From: Variovorax gracilis
GTDB lineage: Bacteria > Pseudomonadota > Gammaproteobacteria > Burkholderiales > Burkholderiaceae_C
Assembly (NCBI RefSeq): GCF_030317115.1
Contig: NZ_JASZYF010000005.1
Location: 124,001-188,000 of the forward strand
DNA: 64,000 nucleotides
Reading direction: 5' to 3'
Translations under genes and position numbers: made by a program
Part shown: positions 20,588 through 31,974 of the stretch, in pieces
How the letters are laid out: each line of letters starts with the position of its first letter
Numbering within the stretch: the stretch's first letter is position 1
Notes under the pieces: model-generated
What the model was told of the DNA's origin: nothing
The model's input: the letters and a program-made list of their open reading frames with translations, nothing else
Database searches by the model: none

Positions 20588-22444
20588 CTACAGGGATTCG
20601 ATCTGTCGGCCGGCGAGCGCACGCGCAATGCCGGCGTTCATGCGCTGGGCAGCGAAAGCCTCCGTGCCGTCCGCCAGCGCCTTCGTCGCGGCTTCGACCA
20701 CGGCAGCGTCGCTGGCGGATCGCGCACTGCGCAGCCCTTCCATCAACGCCCCGATCGCGCCGCGCTCTTCAGGCGTCAAGAGCGAGCCATCGGCGTCGAG
20801 CGCGCTTTGCGTGGCCAGCAACATGCGATCGGCGTCCACGCGCGCCTCGACCAGCGCACGCGCCTGCATGTCCTGCTGGGCGGTCGAGAAGCTCTCCTGA
20901 AGCATGGCCGCGATCTGGTCATCGGAAAGGCCGTAGGACGGCTTGACCGTGACACTCGCTTCCACGCCGCTGCCCTGCTCCTTGGCGCCCACGCTGAGGA
21001 GGCCGTCGGCATCGACGGTAAAGGTGACGCGGATCCGCGCAGCGCCGGCGGCCATCGGCGGAATGCCGCGCAGCTCGAATCGCGCCAGGCTGCGGCAATC
21101 CGCGACGAGGTCACGCTCGCCCTGCACCACGTGCAGGGCCAGGGCGGTCTGGCCGTCCTTGTATGTCGTGAAGTCCTGGGCCATCGCCGTCGGAATGGTC
21201 TGATTGCGCGGCACGATGCGCTCGACCAAGCCACCCATCGTCTCGATACCGAGGGAGAGCGGAATCACGTCGAGCAGCAGCAGGTCATCGGCGCCGCCGT
21301 TGCCGGCCAACTGATTGGCCTGGATCGCCGCGCCGAGCGCGACGACTTCATCGGGATTGAGATTGGTCAGCGGATCGCGCCCGAAGAAATCACCGACGGC
21401 GTGGCGAATCTGCGGCATGCGCGTGGCGCCGCCGACCAGCACGATGCCCTGCAAATCCGCGGGCTGAAGGCGTGCATCGCGCAACGCCTTGCGTACCGCC
21501 GTGATCGTGCGTGCCGTGAGGCTCGCCGTGGCGGCATCGAATTGAGCGCGCCGGACCTCGAAACGGAGTTCCCCCGCCACCAGCCTTGCAACGAACTCGG
21601 CCGACTCGGCGGAAGACAACGCCTCCTTGGCGGCCCGCGCCGCCACCAGCAGTGCGGCCCTGTCGGCATCGCCTTGCGCCTTGCGGCCGGTCTGCGAGAG
21701 AGCGAACTCGGCCAACGCGTGGTCATAGTCGTCGCCGCCGAGCGCCGAGTCGCCGCCCGTGGCGATGACTTCGAAGACGCCCTGGGTGAGTCGGAGGATC
21801 GAGATGTCGAAGGTGCCACCGCCAAGGTCATAGACGGCGTAGACGCCTTCGCTTGCGTTGTCCAGCCCGTACGCGATCGCCGCCGCCGTCGGTTCGCTGA
21901 TCAGCCGCAGCACGTTGAGGCCGGCGAGCTGAGCAGAATCCTTCGTGGCTTGGCGCTGGCCTTCGTCGAAGTAGGCGGGCACCGTGATCACGGCGCCGTA
22001 GAGTTCGTCGTCGAAGGTGTCTTCGGCGCGGTATCGCAAGGTCGCGAGGATCTCGGCGCTCACTTCGATCGGCGACTTCTCGCCCGCCACGGTCTGCACC
22101 TTGACTTCGCCGTCATCGCCGCTCAGGTGATAGGCCATCGCGTCGCGATTGGCGATGTCTCGGATGCCCCGCCCCATCAGGCGCTTGACGGAGGTGATCA
22201 CATTGGCTGGATCGGCGGCACGCGCGGCCAGCGCGTCGAATCCGATCTGGCGCCGCTCCTTGTCGAGATAGCGCACCGCTGAAGGCAGCACCACGCGGCC
22301 TTCCGCATCGGGAAGGCATTCCGCGACACCGTTGCGCACCGCGGCCACCAGCGAGTGGGTCGTGCCGAGGTCGATGCCGACGGCGATGCGGCGTTGGTGC
22401 GGATCGGGCGCCTGGCCGGGTTCTGAAATCTGAAGCAATGCCAT
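20588..22444 (-). CDS. hscA: Fe-S cluster assembly chaperone HscA (Hsp70)
   Basis: This 618-residue Hsp70 works with HscB to release clusters from IscU by binding its LPPVK motif. The nucleotide-binding domain shows [21 protein letters not shown] and GGATRMP. The substrate-binding domain follows, and the length equals that of E. coli HscA (616). The start MALLQIS at 22444 gives the normal N terminus; the frame is open 16 codons further but that stretch lies in hscB. It starts 4 bases after the hscB stop. Confidence 0.97.
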   Translation of the reverse strand: MALLQISEPGQAPDPHQRRIAVGIDLGTTHSLVAAVRNGVAECLPDAEGRVVLPSAVRYLDKERRQIGFDALAARAADPANVITSVKRLMGRGIRDIANRDAMAYHLSGDDGEVKVQTVAGEKSPIEVSAEILATLRYRAEDTFDDELYGAVITVPAYFDEGQRQATKDSAQLAGLNVLRLISEPTAAAIAYGLDNASEGVYAVYDLGGGTFDISILRLTQGVFEVIATGGDSALGGDDYDHALAEFALSQTGRKAQGDADRAALLVAARAAKEALSSAESAEFVARLVAGELRFEVRRAQFDAATASLTARTITAVRKALRDARLQPADLQGIVLVGGATRMPQIRHAVGDFFGRDPLTNLNPDEVVALGAAIQANQLAGNGGADDLLLLDVIPLSLGIETMGGLVERIVPRNQTIPTAMAQDFTTYKDGQTALALHVVQGERDLVADCRSLARFELRGIPPMAAGAARIRVTFTVDADGLLSVGAKEQGSGVEASVTVKPSYGLSDDQIAAMLQESFSTAQQDMQARALVEARVDADRMLLATQSALDADGSLLTPEERGAIGALMEGLRSARSASDAAVVEAATKALADGTEAFAAQRMNAGIARALAGRQIESL

Positions 22445-22448
22445 GGCG

Positions 22449-22967
22449 CTATTGTCCCCACTGATCGGACTTGGTTTCGATATCTTCGGCAAAGCGCTCT
22501 ATGAACATGAGGGCTCTCACCTGACGCGCTGCCGCGGGGTAGTCGCCTTTTTCATCGATGAGCCAATCCAGCGACGACAGCGCCCGGGCCCGACCGGCTT
22601 CCACTTCGGCCCGAAGCTTGTCGAGCGCGTCGACGTCGCTCGCCTCGTCCAGCTCTTCCCGCCATGCCATCTGCTGCATCAGAAAATCCGACGGCATCGC
22701 GGTGTTGTGCTCCGCGTTGATGGGGGAGCCGTTCAACTCGCACAGGTATGTGGCGCGCCTGATCGGGTTCTTGAGCCGCTGGTACGCCTCGTTGATGCGC
22801 ACCGACCACTGCATGGCCACTCGCTGCGCCGCGGCACCCTGTGCGGCAAAACGGTCGGGATGGGCCTCTCGCTGCAATTCCTTCCAGCGTGCGTCCAGCG
22901 CAGCGCGATCCTGCGCGAAAGTCGCCGGGACGGCGAAAAGTTCGAAGTCGGTGTCGTTCAGATTCAT
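22449..22967 (-). CDS. hscB: Fe-S assembly co-chaperone HscB (J-protein)
   Basis: This 172-residue J-domain protein delivers IscU to HscA and stimulates its ATPase. The J domain is N-terminal with the HPD motif in REAHPDRF, and the C-terminal three-helix IscU-binding domain follows (about 95-170). Start [11 protein letters not shown] at 22967 matches the family N terminus and length; the upstream in-frame Met at 23015 would add an unlike segment. It sits between iscA and hscA in the standard isc order. Confidence 0.95.
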   Translation of the reverse strand: MNLNDTDFELFAVPATFAQDRAALDARWKELQREAHPDRFAAQGAAAQRVAMQWSVRINEAYQRLKNPIRRATYLCELNGSPINAEHNTAMPSDFLMQQMAWREELDEASDVDALDKLRAEVEAGRARALSSLDWLIDEKGDYPAAARQVRALMFIERFAEDIETKSDQWGQ

Positions 22968-23027
22968 GGCGTTAAAAAGCCGCCAGCACATGACATGGTG
23001 GCGGCTCGGGCGCAAGGCCGGCGGGGA

Positions 23028-23351
23028 TCAGATGCGAAAGCTTTCGCCGCAGCCGCAACGGTCGCGTTCGTTCGGATTGTTGAACTTGAAGCCCTCGTTG
23101 AGGCCCTCGCGAACGAAGTCCAACTGCGTGCCGTCGATATAGGCCAGGCTCTTCGGGTCGACCAGGACCTTCACGCCATGATCCTCGAACACCACGTCTT
23201 CGGGCGCGAATTCGTCCACGTACTCGAGCTTGTAGGCCAGGCCCGAGCAGCCCGTGGTCTTGACGCCCAGCCGCACGCCCACGCCCTTGCCTCGTTTGCC
23301 GAGGTAGCGTGTGACGTGGCGCGCGGCCGATTCGGTCAGGGTCACAGCCAT
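23028..23351 (-). CDS. iscA: A-type iron-sulfur carrier IscA
   Basis: This 107-residue A-type carrier transfers Fe-S clusters, mainly [4Fe-4S], to targets. The three conserved cysteines are Cys35 (in TTGCSGLAY), Cys99 and Cys101 (in DRCGCGESF). ATG 23351 begins [12 protein letters not shown] as expected; the open frame extends 29 codons upstream into iscU and is discarded. It starts one base after the iscU stop. Confidence 0.96.
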   Translation of the reverse strand: MAVTLTESAARHVTRYLGKRGKGVGVRLGVKTTGCSGLAYKLEYVDEFAPEDVVFEDHGVKVLVDPKSLAYIDGTQLDFVREGLNEGFKFNNPNERDRCGCGESFRI

Positions 23352-23352
23352 G

Positions 23353-23766
23353 TCAGTGAACGGCTTCCGTCGTCGTGGCGCCCGCGCCATGCTTGGCCTT
23401 GTAGTCGCTGACGGCCGCCTTGATCGCGTCTTCCGCAAGGATCGAACAATGGATCTTGACGGGCGGCAGCGCGAGCTCTTCGGCGATCTGCGCGTTCTTG
23501 AGCGCAGCCGCCTCGTCGAGCGTCTTGCCCTTGACCCATTCGGTCACGAGCGAGGACGAGGCGATCGCCGAGCCGCAACCGTAGGTCTTGAAGCGCGCGT
23601 CTTCGATCACGCCTGTTTCCGGGTTGACCTTGATCTGCAGCTTCATGACGTCGCCGCAGGCCGGAGCGCCGACCATGCCGGTGCCCACCGAGTCGTCGCC
23701 CTTTTCGAACGAGCCGACGTTGCGGGGATTTTCGTAGTGGTCAATGACCTTGGATGAGTAAGCCAT
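23353..23766 (-). CDS. iscU: Fe-S cluster scaffold IscU
   Basis: This 137-residue scaffold assembles [2Fe-2S] clusters from IscS sulfur. The ligands are Cys37 (APACGDV), Cys64 ([10 protein letters not shown]) and Cys107 (IHCSIL), and the HscA-recognition motif LPPVK lies at 100-104. The C terminus carries a short Ala/Thr-rich extension beyond E. coli IscU (128 residues). It lies 18 bases after iscS. Confidence 0.97.
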   Translation of the reverse strand: MAYSSKVIDHYENPRNVGSFEKGDDSVGTGMVGAPACGDVMKLQIKVNPETGVIEDARFKTYGCGSAIASSSLVTEWVKGKTLDEAAALKNAQIAEELALPPVKIHCSILAEDAIKAAVSDYKAKHGAGATTTEAVH

Positions 23767-23784
23767 GGGGTACCTCTTTGAGCT

Positions 23785-25005
23785 TTAGTGAGCCGACCAC
23801 TGGATCGTGCTGATATCGATGCCGTCCTTGAACATCTCCCACAGCGGGCTCAGTTCACGGAGCTTGGCGACGTTGTGCTTGATGGTGGAAATCGCATAGT
23901 CGATTTCTTCCTCGGTCGTGAATCGGCCGATCGTCATGCGCAGGCTGCTGTGCGCAAGCTCGTCGCTGCGGCCCAAGGCGCGCAGCACGTAGCTGGGCTC
24001 GAGGCTGGCCGAGGTGCACGCGGAGCCGCTGGAAACGGCCAGGCCCTTGATGCCCATGATCAGGGACTCGCCCTCGACGTAGTTGAAGCTCATGTTCAGG
24101 TTGTGCGGAACACGGCGCTCGAGATCTCCGTTGATGAAGACCTGCTCCACATCCTTCAAACCGTTGAGAAGACGCTGCTGCAGGGCGTGGGCCTTGGCGA
24201 TGTCTTCCTTCATTTCGAGCTTGGCGAGACGGAAGGCCTCGCCCATGCCGACGATCTGGTGCGTGGGCAGAGTGCCCGAGCGCATGCCGCGCTCGTGACC
24301 ACCGCCGTGCATCTGGGCCTCCAGCCGGACACGGGGCTTGCGGCGAACGTACAACGCACCGATGCCCTTGGGGCCATAGGTCTTGTGCGAAGCCAGGCTC
24401 ATCAGGTCGATCGGCAGGTTCTTGACGTCGATGTCGACCTTGCCGGTGGCCTGGGCAGCGTCGACATGGAAAATCACGCCCTTTTCACGGCAGATCGTGC
24501 CCAACGCGACGACATCCTGGATCACGCCGATTTCGTTGTTCACGAACATCACGCTCGCCAGGATGGTGTCCGGGCGAATGGCGCCCTTGAACGCCTCCAG
24601 ATCGAGCAACCCGTCCTCCCGGACGTCCAGGTAGGTCACTTCGAAACCTTGGCGTTCGAGTTCACGCATGGTGTCGAGCACCGCCTTGTGCTCGGTCTTC
24701 ACGGTGATCAGGTGCTTGCCCTTGCCCTTGTAAAAGTGGGCCGCGCCCTTGAGAGCGAGGTTGTTGGATTCGGTGGCACCGGACGTCCAGACGATTTCGC
24801 GCGGATCGGCACCGATCAGTTCGGCCACGTCGACGCGAGCCTTTTCCACGGCCTCTTCCGCTTCCCACCCCCACGCATGGCTGCGCGACGCCGGGTTGCC
24901 GAAATGCTCGCGCAACCAGGGAATCATCGCGTCGACGACGCGCGGATCAACGGGCGTTGTCGCGCCGTAATCGAGGTAGATCGGGAAATGAGGAGTGACG
25001 TCCAT
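23785..25005 (-). CDS. iscS: Cysteine desulfurase IscS
   Basis: This 406-residue PLP enzyme removes sulfur from cysteine and passes it as persulfide to IscU and other acceptors. The N terminus [15 protein letters not shown], the PLP lysine in [12 protein letters not shown] and the mobile loop Cys in [16 protein letters not shown] mark a group-I desulfurase. Length equals E. coli IscS (404). It is second in the isc operon after iscR. Confidence 0.97.
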   Translation of the reverse strand: MDVTPHFPIYLDYGATTPVDPRVVDAMIPWLREHFGNPASRSHAWGWEAEEAVEKARVDVAELIGADPREIVWTSGATESNNLALKGAAHFYKGKGKHLITVKTEHKAVLDTMRELERQGFEVTYLDVREDGLLDLEAFKGAIRPDTILASVMFVNNEIGVIQDVVALGTICREKGVIFHVDAAQATGKVDIDVKNLPIDLMSLASHKTYGPKGIGALYVRRKPRVRLEAQMHGGGHERGMRSGTLPTHQIVGMGEAFRLAKLEMKEDIAKAHALQQRLLNGLKDVEQVFINGDLERRVPHNLNMSFNYVEGESLIMGIKGLAVSSGSACTSASLEPSYVLRALGRSDELAHSSLRMTIGRFTTEEEIDYAISTIKHNVAKLRELSPLWEMFKDGIDISTIQWSAH

Positions 25006-25076
25006 GGCTGGCTCAGGCTGGCGTGGGGTTTATCTTTTTCGAAGCAGTTCGATTGGCGCCCGAAGGCGCCGCTGGA

Positions 25077-25613
25077 TCACGATTTGGCGAAGGCGTTGCC
25101 CAGCGCAAAAACGGAATTCGGCGCATTGACGCGGATCGGCTTGACCACCGGCTGGCTGGAGATCGCACGCTTCACGGCCGGCTTGTTCTCGATCTGCACG
25201 CCCTTGGCGATCTGGTCGTCGACCAGCTTCTGCAGTGTGACGGAATCGAGAAACTCCACCATGCGCTGGTTGAGCGAGGCCCAAAGCTCGTGGGTCATGC
25301 AACGGCCCGCTTCGCCGAGGCAGTTTTCCTTGCCGCCGCACTGGGTGGCGTCGATGGGCTCATCGACGGAAACAATGATGTCTGCCACGGTGATATCCGC
25401 AGCCTTGCGGCCCAGCGAATAGCCGCCGCCGGGGCCGCGGGTCGACTCGACCAGTTCATGGCGACGCAGCTTGCCAAACAACTGCTCGAGATACGACAAC
25501 GAAATCTGCTGCCGCTGGCTGATTGCGGCCAGCGTGACCGGACCGGTGTTCTGGCGCAGTGCCAGGTCGATCATGGCTGTAACCGCAAAGCGGCCTTTGG
25601 TAGTGAGACGCAT
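25077..25613 (-). CDS. iscR: Fe-S cluster-sensing regulator IscR
   Basis: This 178-residue Rrf2-family repressor binds a [2Fe-2S] cluster and represses isc transcription when clusters are sufficient. The winged helix covers about 1-70 (ISLSYLEQLFGKLRRHELV). Cluster ligands are Cys92, Cys98 and Cys105, with His108 three residues later, as in E. coli CLTH. It is the first isc gene. An IscR-like site lies about 140 bases upstream, so autoregulation is likely. Confidence 0.96.
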   Translation of the reverse strand: MRLTTKGRFAVTAMIDLALRQNTGPVTLAAISQRQQISLSYLEQLFGKLRRHELVESTRGPGGGYSLGRKAADITVADIIVSVDEPIDATQCGGKENCLGEAGRCMTHELWASLNQRMVEFLDSVTLQKLVDDQIAKGVQIENKPAVKRAISSQPVVKPIRVNAPNSVFALGNAFAKS

Positions 25614-25687
25614 CGCAAGCTCCTTGTGTGCTTACCGTTGAAATGACACCTCGGCGCGGGGCCTCGGTGACGTCGTCTCCGCCCTGC

Positions 25688-25728
25688 CCGACTCCGGCCT
25701 TACTGGTGAACCAGTTATTAGGAGTCGG
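25688..25728 (-). promoter_or_regulatory. Nested inverted repeats in the isc leader
   Basis: An outer stem pairs CCGACTCC (25688-25695) with GGAGTCGG (25721-25728). Inside it ACTGG (25702-25706) and CCAGT (25711-25715) pair around a TGAA loop. Both are perfect. The structure lies in the probable 5' untranslated region of iscR, between the IscR-like site and the start codon. No T-tract follows, so it is not an obvious terminator. Function is unknown; an RNA control element or a second operator are possibilities. Confidence 0.55.
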
Positions 25729-25750
25729 CCCTTCATCGCGAAGTTTCTTT

Positions 25751-25775
25751 GTTGTTGAGTATTTCGCTCAAGTAT
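25751..25775 (-). promoter_or_regulatory. Probable type 1 IscR binding site of the isc operon
   Basis: Read on the minus strand, this 25-base segment begins ATACTTGAGCGAAATACTCA. I count 20 of 25 matches to the E. coli type 1 consensus ATASYYGACTRWWWYAGTCR followed by RSTAT. It overlaps a TATACT that could be the -10 element and sits about 140 bases before iscR. Repression by holo-IscR is inferred from the family. Confidence 0.7.
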
Positions 25776-25781
25776 AACAGA

Positions 25782-25795
25782 AGGCCCTCCGGCCT
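25782..25795 (-). terminator. Weak hairpin downstream of uvrB
   Basis: AGGCC and GGCCT form a 5-bp stem around four bases, followed on the minus strand by TCTGTT. It lies 48 bases after the uvrB stop and just before the isc promoter, where a terminator would be expected, but the T-tract is poor. Confidence 0.35.
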
Positions 25796-25842
25796 GCTGG
25801 GGTAAACCCGATTGCAGCCCGGCAGCCACTTGGGCGGTCGCG

Positions 25843-27960
<2,118 letters not shown>

Positions 27961-28069
27961 GGCGTGACTCTGGGAGGTGATGGCGCGGCCGGTAAAATTC
28001 AAGCGAACCGGGCAGCGTAACGCAGGTCCGGCGTCCACGCGAACCGATCACCCCCAAAGGACTTTTCCA

Positions 28070-29266
28070 ATGTCAATGTTCACCGCCGTCGAGATGGCGC
28101 CACGCGACCCGATCCTGGGACTCAACGAGCAATATGCCGCCGATAGCAATCCGAATAAGGTCAACCTCGGCGTGGGCGTGTACTACGACGACAACGGCAA
28201 GCTGCCCCTGCTCTCGTGCGTGCAGGCCGCGGAAGCCGACATGATGAAGGCGCCCAGCGCACGCGGCTACCTGCCCATCGACGGCATCGCCGCCTACGAC
28301 AACGCGGTGAAGGGCCTTGTCTTCGGCGCCGACAGCGAGCCTGTGAATTCCGGCCGCGTCGCGACCATCCAGGCCATCGGCGGCACGGGCGGCCTCAAGG
28401 TCGGCGCGGACTTCCTGAAGAAGCTCAACCCGTCCGCCACGGTGCTGATCAGCGATCCGAGCTGGGAAAACCACCGCGCGCTGTTCACCAACGCCGGTTT
28501 TGAAGTCGAAAGCTACCCGTATTACGACGCGGCCAAGCGCGGCATCGACTTCGAAGGCATGCTCGGCGCGCTCAAGGCGGCACCAGCCGGCACCATCGTC
28601 GTGCTGCATGCCTGTTGCCACAACCCGACGGGTTACGACATCACCGCTGCCCAGTGGGATCAGGTCATCGCAACCGTCAAGGCCGGCAACCTGACCCCCT
28701 TCCTCGACATGGCCTACCAGGGATTCGGCCATGGCATCGCCGAGGACGGCGCGGTGATCGGCAAGTTCGTCGAAGCCGGCCTGACCTTCTTCGTGTCGAC
28801 CTCGTTTTCCAAGAGCTTCAGCTTGTACGGCGAACGCGTGGGTGCCCTCTCTGTCCTGTGCGAAAGCAAGGAAGAAGCGGCGCGCGTGCTGTCGCAGCTC
28901 AAGATCGCCATCCGTACCAACTACAGCAACCCGCCGATTCACGGCGGTGCGGTGGTGGCCGCGGTGCTCAACGACCCGGCGCGCCGTGCCGTCTGGGAAA
29001 AGGAACTCGCCGAGATGCGCGTGCGCATCAAGGCCATGCGCCAGAAGCTTGTCGACGGCCTCAAGTCGGCCGGCGTGAAGCAGGACATGAGCTTCATCAC
29101 CACCCAGATCGGCATGTTCAGCTACTCGGGCCTGACCAAGGACCAGATGGTGCGCCTGCGCGAGGAATTCGGCGTCTACGGCACCGATACCGGCCGCATG
29201 TGCGTGGCGGCGCTCAACAGTAAGAACATCGACTACGTCTGCCAGAGCATCGCCAAAGTGCTCTAA
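28070..29266 (+). CDS. tyrB: Aromatic amino acid / aspartate aminotransferase
   Basis: This 398-residue class-I PLP aminotransferase belongs to the AspC/TyrB subgroup. It transfers amino groups between aromatic amino acids or aspartate and 2-oxoglutarate. The PLP lysine lies in [14 protein letters not shown], and [13 protein letters not shown] and the C-terminal arginine block ([11 protein letters not shown]) complete the active site. AAAGGA precedes ATG 28070 by eight bases. AspC and TyrB cannot be separated reliably by eye. A GC-rich hairpin near 29276-29304 may end transcription. Confidence 0.9.
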   Translation: MSMFTAVEMAPRDPILGLNEQYAADSNPNKVNLGVGVYYDDNGKLPLLSCVQAAEADMMKAPSARGYLPIDGIAAYDNAVKGLVFGADSEPVNSGRVATIQAIGGTGGLKVGADFLKKLNPSATVLISDPSWENHRALFTNAGFEVESYPYYDAAKRGIDFEGMLGALKAAPAGTIVVLHACCHNPTGYDITAAQWDQVIATVKAGNLTPFLDMAYQGFGHGIAEDGAVIGKFVEAGLTFFVSTSFSKSFSLYGERVGALSVLCESKEEAARVLSQLKIAIRTNYSNPPIHGGAVVAAVLNDPARRAVWEKELAEMRVRIKAMRQKLVDGLKSAGVKQDMSFITTQIGMFSYSGLTKDQMVRLREEFGVYGTDTGRMCVAALNSKNIDYVCQSIAKVL

Positions 29267-29391
29267 ACCATGACGGCGGCGCGGGCAACCGCGTCGCCGC
29301 TTTCGGGCGGTTTCGTGGAGAACTCACGAATGTCGCGGCCGCGTCAGTTTCGTGGGGCGGTTCCCCTATTTCGAGCACCGAGCTACTGATA

Positions 29392-29406
29392 TATTGCATT
29401 GCAATA
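29392..29406. promoter_or_regulatory. TTGCA-type palindrome upstream of the PHB depolymerase
   Basis: TATTGCA and TGCAATA form a perfect 7-bp inverted repeat around one T, ending 17 bases before the phaZ start in an otherwise GC-rich context. TGCA-rich repeats are known targets of PhaR, the PHB-responsive repressor. PhaR binding here is inferred from motif and context only. Confidence 0.5.
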
Positions 29407-29423
29407 ACTATCTGGCCCCTCCG

Positions 29424-30827
29424 ATGCTCTACCAACTTTACGAAGCACAGCGCTCCCTCATGGAGCCGTTTGCAGACTTCGCGCAGGCCGCCTCCAAGCT
29501 TTACGGCCAAGGCGCCGTCTTCGGGCAGACACCGATCGCCCAGCGCATGGCCGCCGGGTACGACCTGCTCTACCGACTGGGCAAGGACTACGAAAAACCG
29601 GAATTCGGCATCAAGACGGTCAAGGTGGACGGCCACGACGTCGTGATCCACGAAAGCGTCGAGATCGAGAAGCCCTTCTGCCAGTTGCGCCGCTTCAAGC
29701 GCTTCACGGACGAGCCGCACATTCTCCATAAGCTGAAGAGCCAGCCCGTCGTCCTGATCGTGGCGCCGCTTTCAGGCCACTACGCGACGCTGCTGCGCGA
29801 CACCGTGCGCACGATGCTGCAAGGGCACAAGGTCTACATCACCGACTGGGTCAATGCGCGCCTGGTGCCGCTGTCCGAGGGCGAATTTCACCTCGACGAC
29901 TACATCAACTACGTCGAAGACTTCATTCGCTACCTGCAGGCCGAATACGGCAACTGCCACGTGATCAGCGTCTGCCAGCCCACCGTCCCCGTACTGGCGG
30001 CCGTGTCCCTGATGGCCAGCCGCGGCGAGAAGACGCCGCTGTCGATGACCATGATGGGTGGCCCCATCGACGCGCGCAAGTCGCCGACCGCCGTCAACAA
30101 CCTGGCGATGAACAAGAGCTTCGAGTGGTTCGAGAACAACGTGATCTACCGGGTGCCTGACGGGTTCCCGGGTGCAGGTCGCCGCGTGTATCCCGGCTTC
30201 CTGCAGCACACCGGCTTCGTCGCGATGAACCCGGACCGCCACGCGAGCAGCCATTACGACTACTTCAAGAACCTGATCAAGGGCGACGACGCAAGCGCGG
30301 AGGCGCACCGCACCTTCTACGACGAGTACAACGCCGTGCTCGACATGGACGCGGACTACTACCTCGACACGATCCGCACCGTGTTCCAGGATTTCGACTT
30401 GGTGAACGGCACCTGGGAAGTCAAGAGCCCCGAGGGCGTGCGCGAGCCCGTGCGTCCGCAGGACATTCGCTCCACCGGCCTGCTGACCGTCGAAGGCGAG
30501 CTCGACGACATTTCCGGCTCCGGCCAGACCCGCGCTGCGCACGAACTGTGCACCGGCGTCTCTGCGGATGAACAGCGCCACTACGAGGTGAAGGGCGCAG
30601 GCCATTACGGCATCTTCAGCGGGCGCCGTTGGCGCGAACAGGTCTACCCTGAAGTGAAGGCCTTCATCGAAGCGCACGACAAACCGCAGAAGCGCGCCGA
30701 CAAATCGACCGTGCTGACGGCGGAAGACACCATCAGGCCATCCGCAGCGCCGAAGAAGCGTGCTGCCGCTGCGCGGAAGACGGCGCCGGCGCGCCAGTCG
30801 CGTTCGACCGCACGCAAGTCCCCATGA
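29424..30827 (+). CDS. phaZ: Intracellular polyhydroxyalkanoate (PHB) depolymerase with basic C-terminal tail
   Basis: This 467-residue protein of the intracellular PhaZa family degrades the PHB granule polymer to 3-hydroxybutyrate units. The catalytic Cys184 lies in the lipase-like box SVCQPTVP, with Asp361 or Asp362 (VEGELDDISG) and His394 (GAGHYGIF), the Cys-Asp-His triad of the Ralstonia PhaZa1 family. ATG 29424 begins MLYQLYEAQR as in relatives. The family core ends near residue 420. The last 27 residues hold nine Lys/Arg, many Ala/Pro and no acids, like a histone-H1 tail; this extension is unusual. phaB lies at 61 kb in the same window. Confidence 0.9.
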   Translation: MLYQLYEAQRSLMEPFADFAQAASKLYGQGAVFGQTPIAQRMAAGYDLLYRLGKDYEKPEFGIKTVKVDGHDVVIHESVEIEKPFCQLRRFKRFTDEPHILHKLKSQPVVLIVAPLSGHYATLLRDTVRTMLQGHKVYITDWVNARLVPLSEGEFHLDDYINYVEDFIRYLQAEYGNCHVISVCQPTVPVLAAVSLMASRGEKTPLSMTMMGGPIDARKSPTAVNNLAMNKSFEWFENNVIYRVPDGFPGAGRRVYPGFLQHTGFVAMNPDRHASSHYDYFKNLIKGDDASAEAHRTFYDEYNAVLDMDADYYLDTIRTVFQDFDLVNGTWEVKSPEGVREPVRPQDIRSTGLLTVEGELDDISGSGQTRAAHELCTGVSADEQRHYEVKGAGHYGIFSGRRWREQVYPEVKAFIEAHDKPQKRADKSTVLTAEDTIRPSAAPKKRAAAARKTAPARQSRSTARKSP

Positions 30828-30831
30828 GATC

Positions 30832-31458
30832 GTGAACACGCTGGCCGCGCGCCTCCTGGAGGCGCTGCCGCAAACGCAGTGCACACGCTGCGGCTATCCG
30901 GATTGCGCGGGTTACGCACAAGCAATCGCAGCCGGCGAGGCGAGCATCCTTCAATGCCCGCCGGGCGGCGCCGAAGGGGTGGCACGACTTTCACGCATCA
31001 CCGGCAAGCCGGTCCAGCCGATCGATGCCCAGTTCGGCGTCGAAGGGCCGCGGGCCATGGCGGTGATCGACGAAGCCTGGTGCATCGGCTGCACCTTGTG
31101 CCTCGATGCATGCCCGACCGACGCGATCCTGGGGATCCACAAGCGCATGCACACCGTGATCGAGGCGCATTGCACGGGGTGTGAACTCTGCATCCCGGTC
31201 TGTCCCGTCGACTGCATTTCGCTCGAAGTGGCGACGCCCGGCCGAAGCGGATGGCACGCCTGGTCGCAAGCGCAGGCGGACCATGCACGAAGCCGCTATG
31301 AAGCGCACGACCGGCGGCGCAAGAAAACCGAAGGGCCCGTCAAGGCACCGGAGAGTCCATCGGAAACGCCGCCCCCGACAGACCGCAAGCGCGCCATCGT
31401 CGAGGCCGCGCTAGCCCGTGCACGTGCCGCCAGCGCGGCCAGGACAGGAATCAAATAG
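30832..31458 (+). CDS. RnfB-like electron-transport ferredoxin, stand-alone
   Basis: This is a 208-residue iron-sulfur protein. Its N-terminal Fe-S domain (CTRCGYPDCAGYAQ plus a Cys in QCPPGG) fits the RnfB/NuoE-linker type. Two 4Fe-4S ferredoxin motifs follow (CIGCTLCLDACPTD and CTGCELCIPVCPVD). The tail is charged and basic. I place the start at GTG 30832, five bases after the phaZ stop, because family members begin NTLAARLLEALPQTQC. An upstream ATG lies inside phaZ. No other rnf gene is near, and the N-terminal membrane helix of classical RnfB is missing. A soluble electron carrier is likely. Confidence 0.83.
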   Translation: MNTLAARLLEALPQTQCTRCGYPDCAGYAQAIAAGEASILQCPPGGAEGVARLSRITGKPVQPIDAQFGVEGPRAMAVIDEAWCIGCTLCLDACPTDAILGIHKRMHTVIEAHCTGCELCIPVCPVDCISLEVATPGRSGWHAWSQAQADHARSRYEAHDRRRKKTEGPVKAPESPSETPPPTDRKRAIVEAALARARAASAARTGIK

Positions 31459-31497
31459 CCGGCGTCACCGGGGCGGCAAACGGCGCCTGTCGCTGCC

Positions 31498-31974
31498 CTA
31501 GCCCGCCGCGAGCGCCGAAAAGGCCTTGATCACTTCCGGCGGCGCCTGTACCAGTTCGATCAGCACGCCCTCGCCCGCGATCGGGAACTCCTCGTTGGCC
31601 TTCGGGTGCAGAAAGCAGATGTCGAAGCCTGCGGCCCCTTGACGGATCCCGCCGGGCGCAAAGCGCACTCCCTGCGCGGCAAGCCATTCGACCGCCTTCG
31701 GGAGATCGTCGATCCAAAGGCCGACATGATTCAACGGCGTGGCGTGAACCGCGGGCTTCTTCTCGGGGTCCAGCGGCTGCATCAGATCGACTTCGACCTT
31801 GAACGGCCCGCTGCCGATCGCGCAGATGTCCTCGTCGACGTTTTCACGCTCGCTCTTGAACGTGCCGGTGACCTCAAGCCCCAGCATCTCGACCCAGAGT
31901 TTCTGCAGCCGGCCCTTGTCCGGGCCGCCGATCGCGATCTGCTGGATGCCCAGCACCTTGAATGGGCGGCTCAT
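31498..31974 (-). CDS. Glyoxalase/VOC-family protein, probable methylmalonyl-CoA epimerase
   Basis: This 158-residue protein has two vicinal-oxygen-chelate modules. Metal-ligand candidates are His/Gln in GIQQIAIGG, Glu in VEVDLMQP, His in [10 protein letters not shown] and Glu in [10 protein letters not shown]. The [12 protein letters not shown] segment resembles methylmalonyl-CoA epimerases. The gene overlaps pccA by 4 bases and is last in an operon with propionyl-CoA carboxylase and methylmalonyl-CoA mutase, where the epimerase is the one step otherwise missing. The assignment rests more on context than on sequence; another VOC enzyme is possible. Confidence 0.75.
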   Translation of the reverse strand: MSRPFKVLGIQQIAIGGPDKGRLQKLWVEMLGLEVTGTFKSERENVDEDICAIGSGPFKVEVDLMQPLDPEKKPAVHATPLNHVGLWIDDLPKAVEWLAAQGVRFAPGGIRQGAAGFDICFLHPKANEEFPIAGEGVLIELVQAPPEVIKAFSALAAG

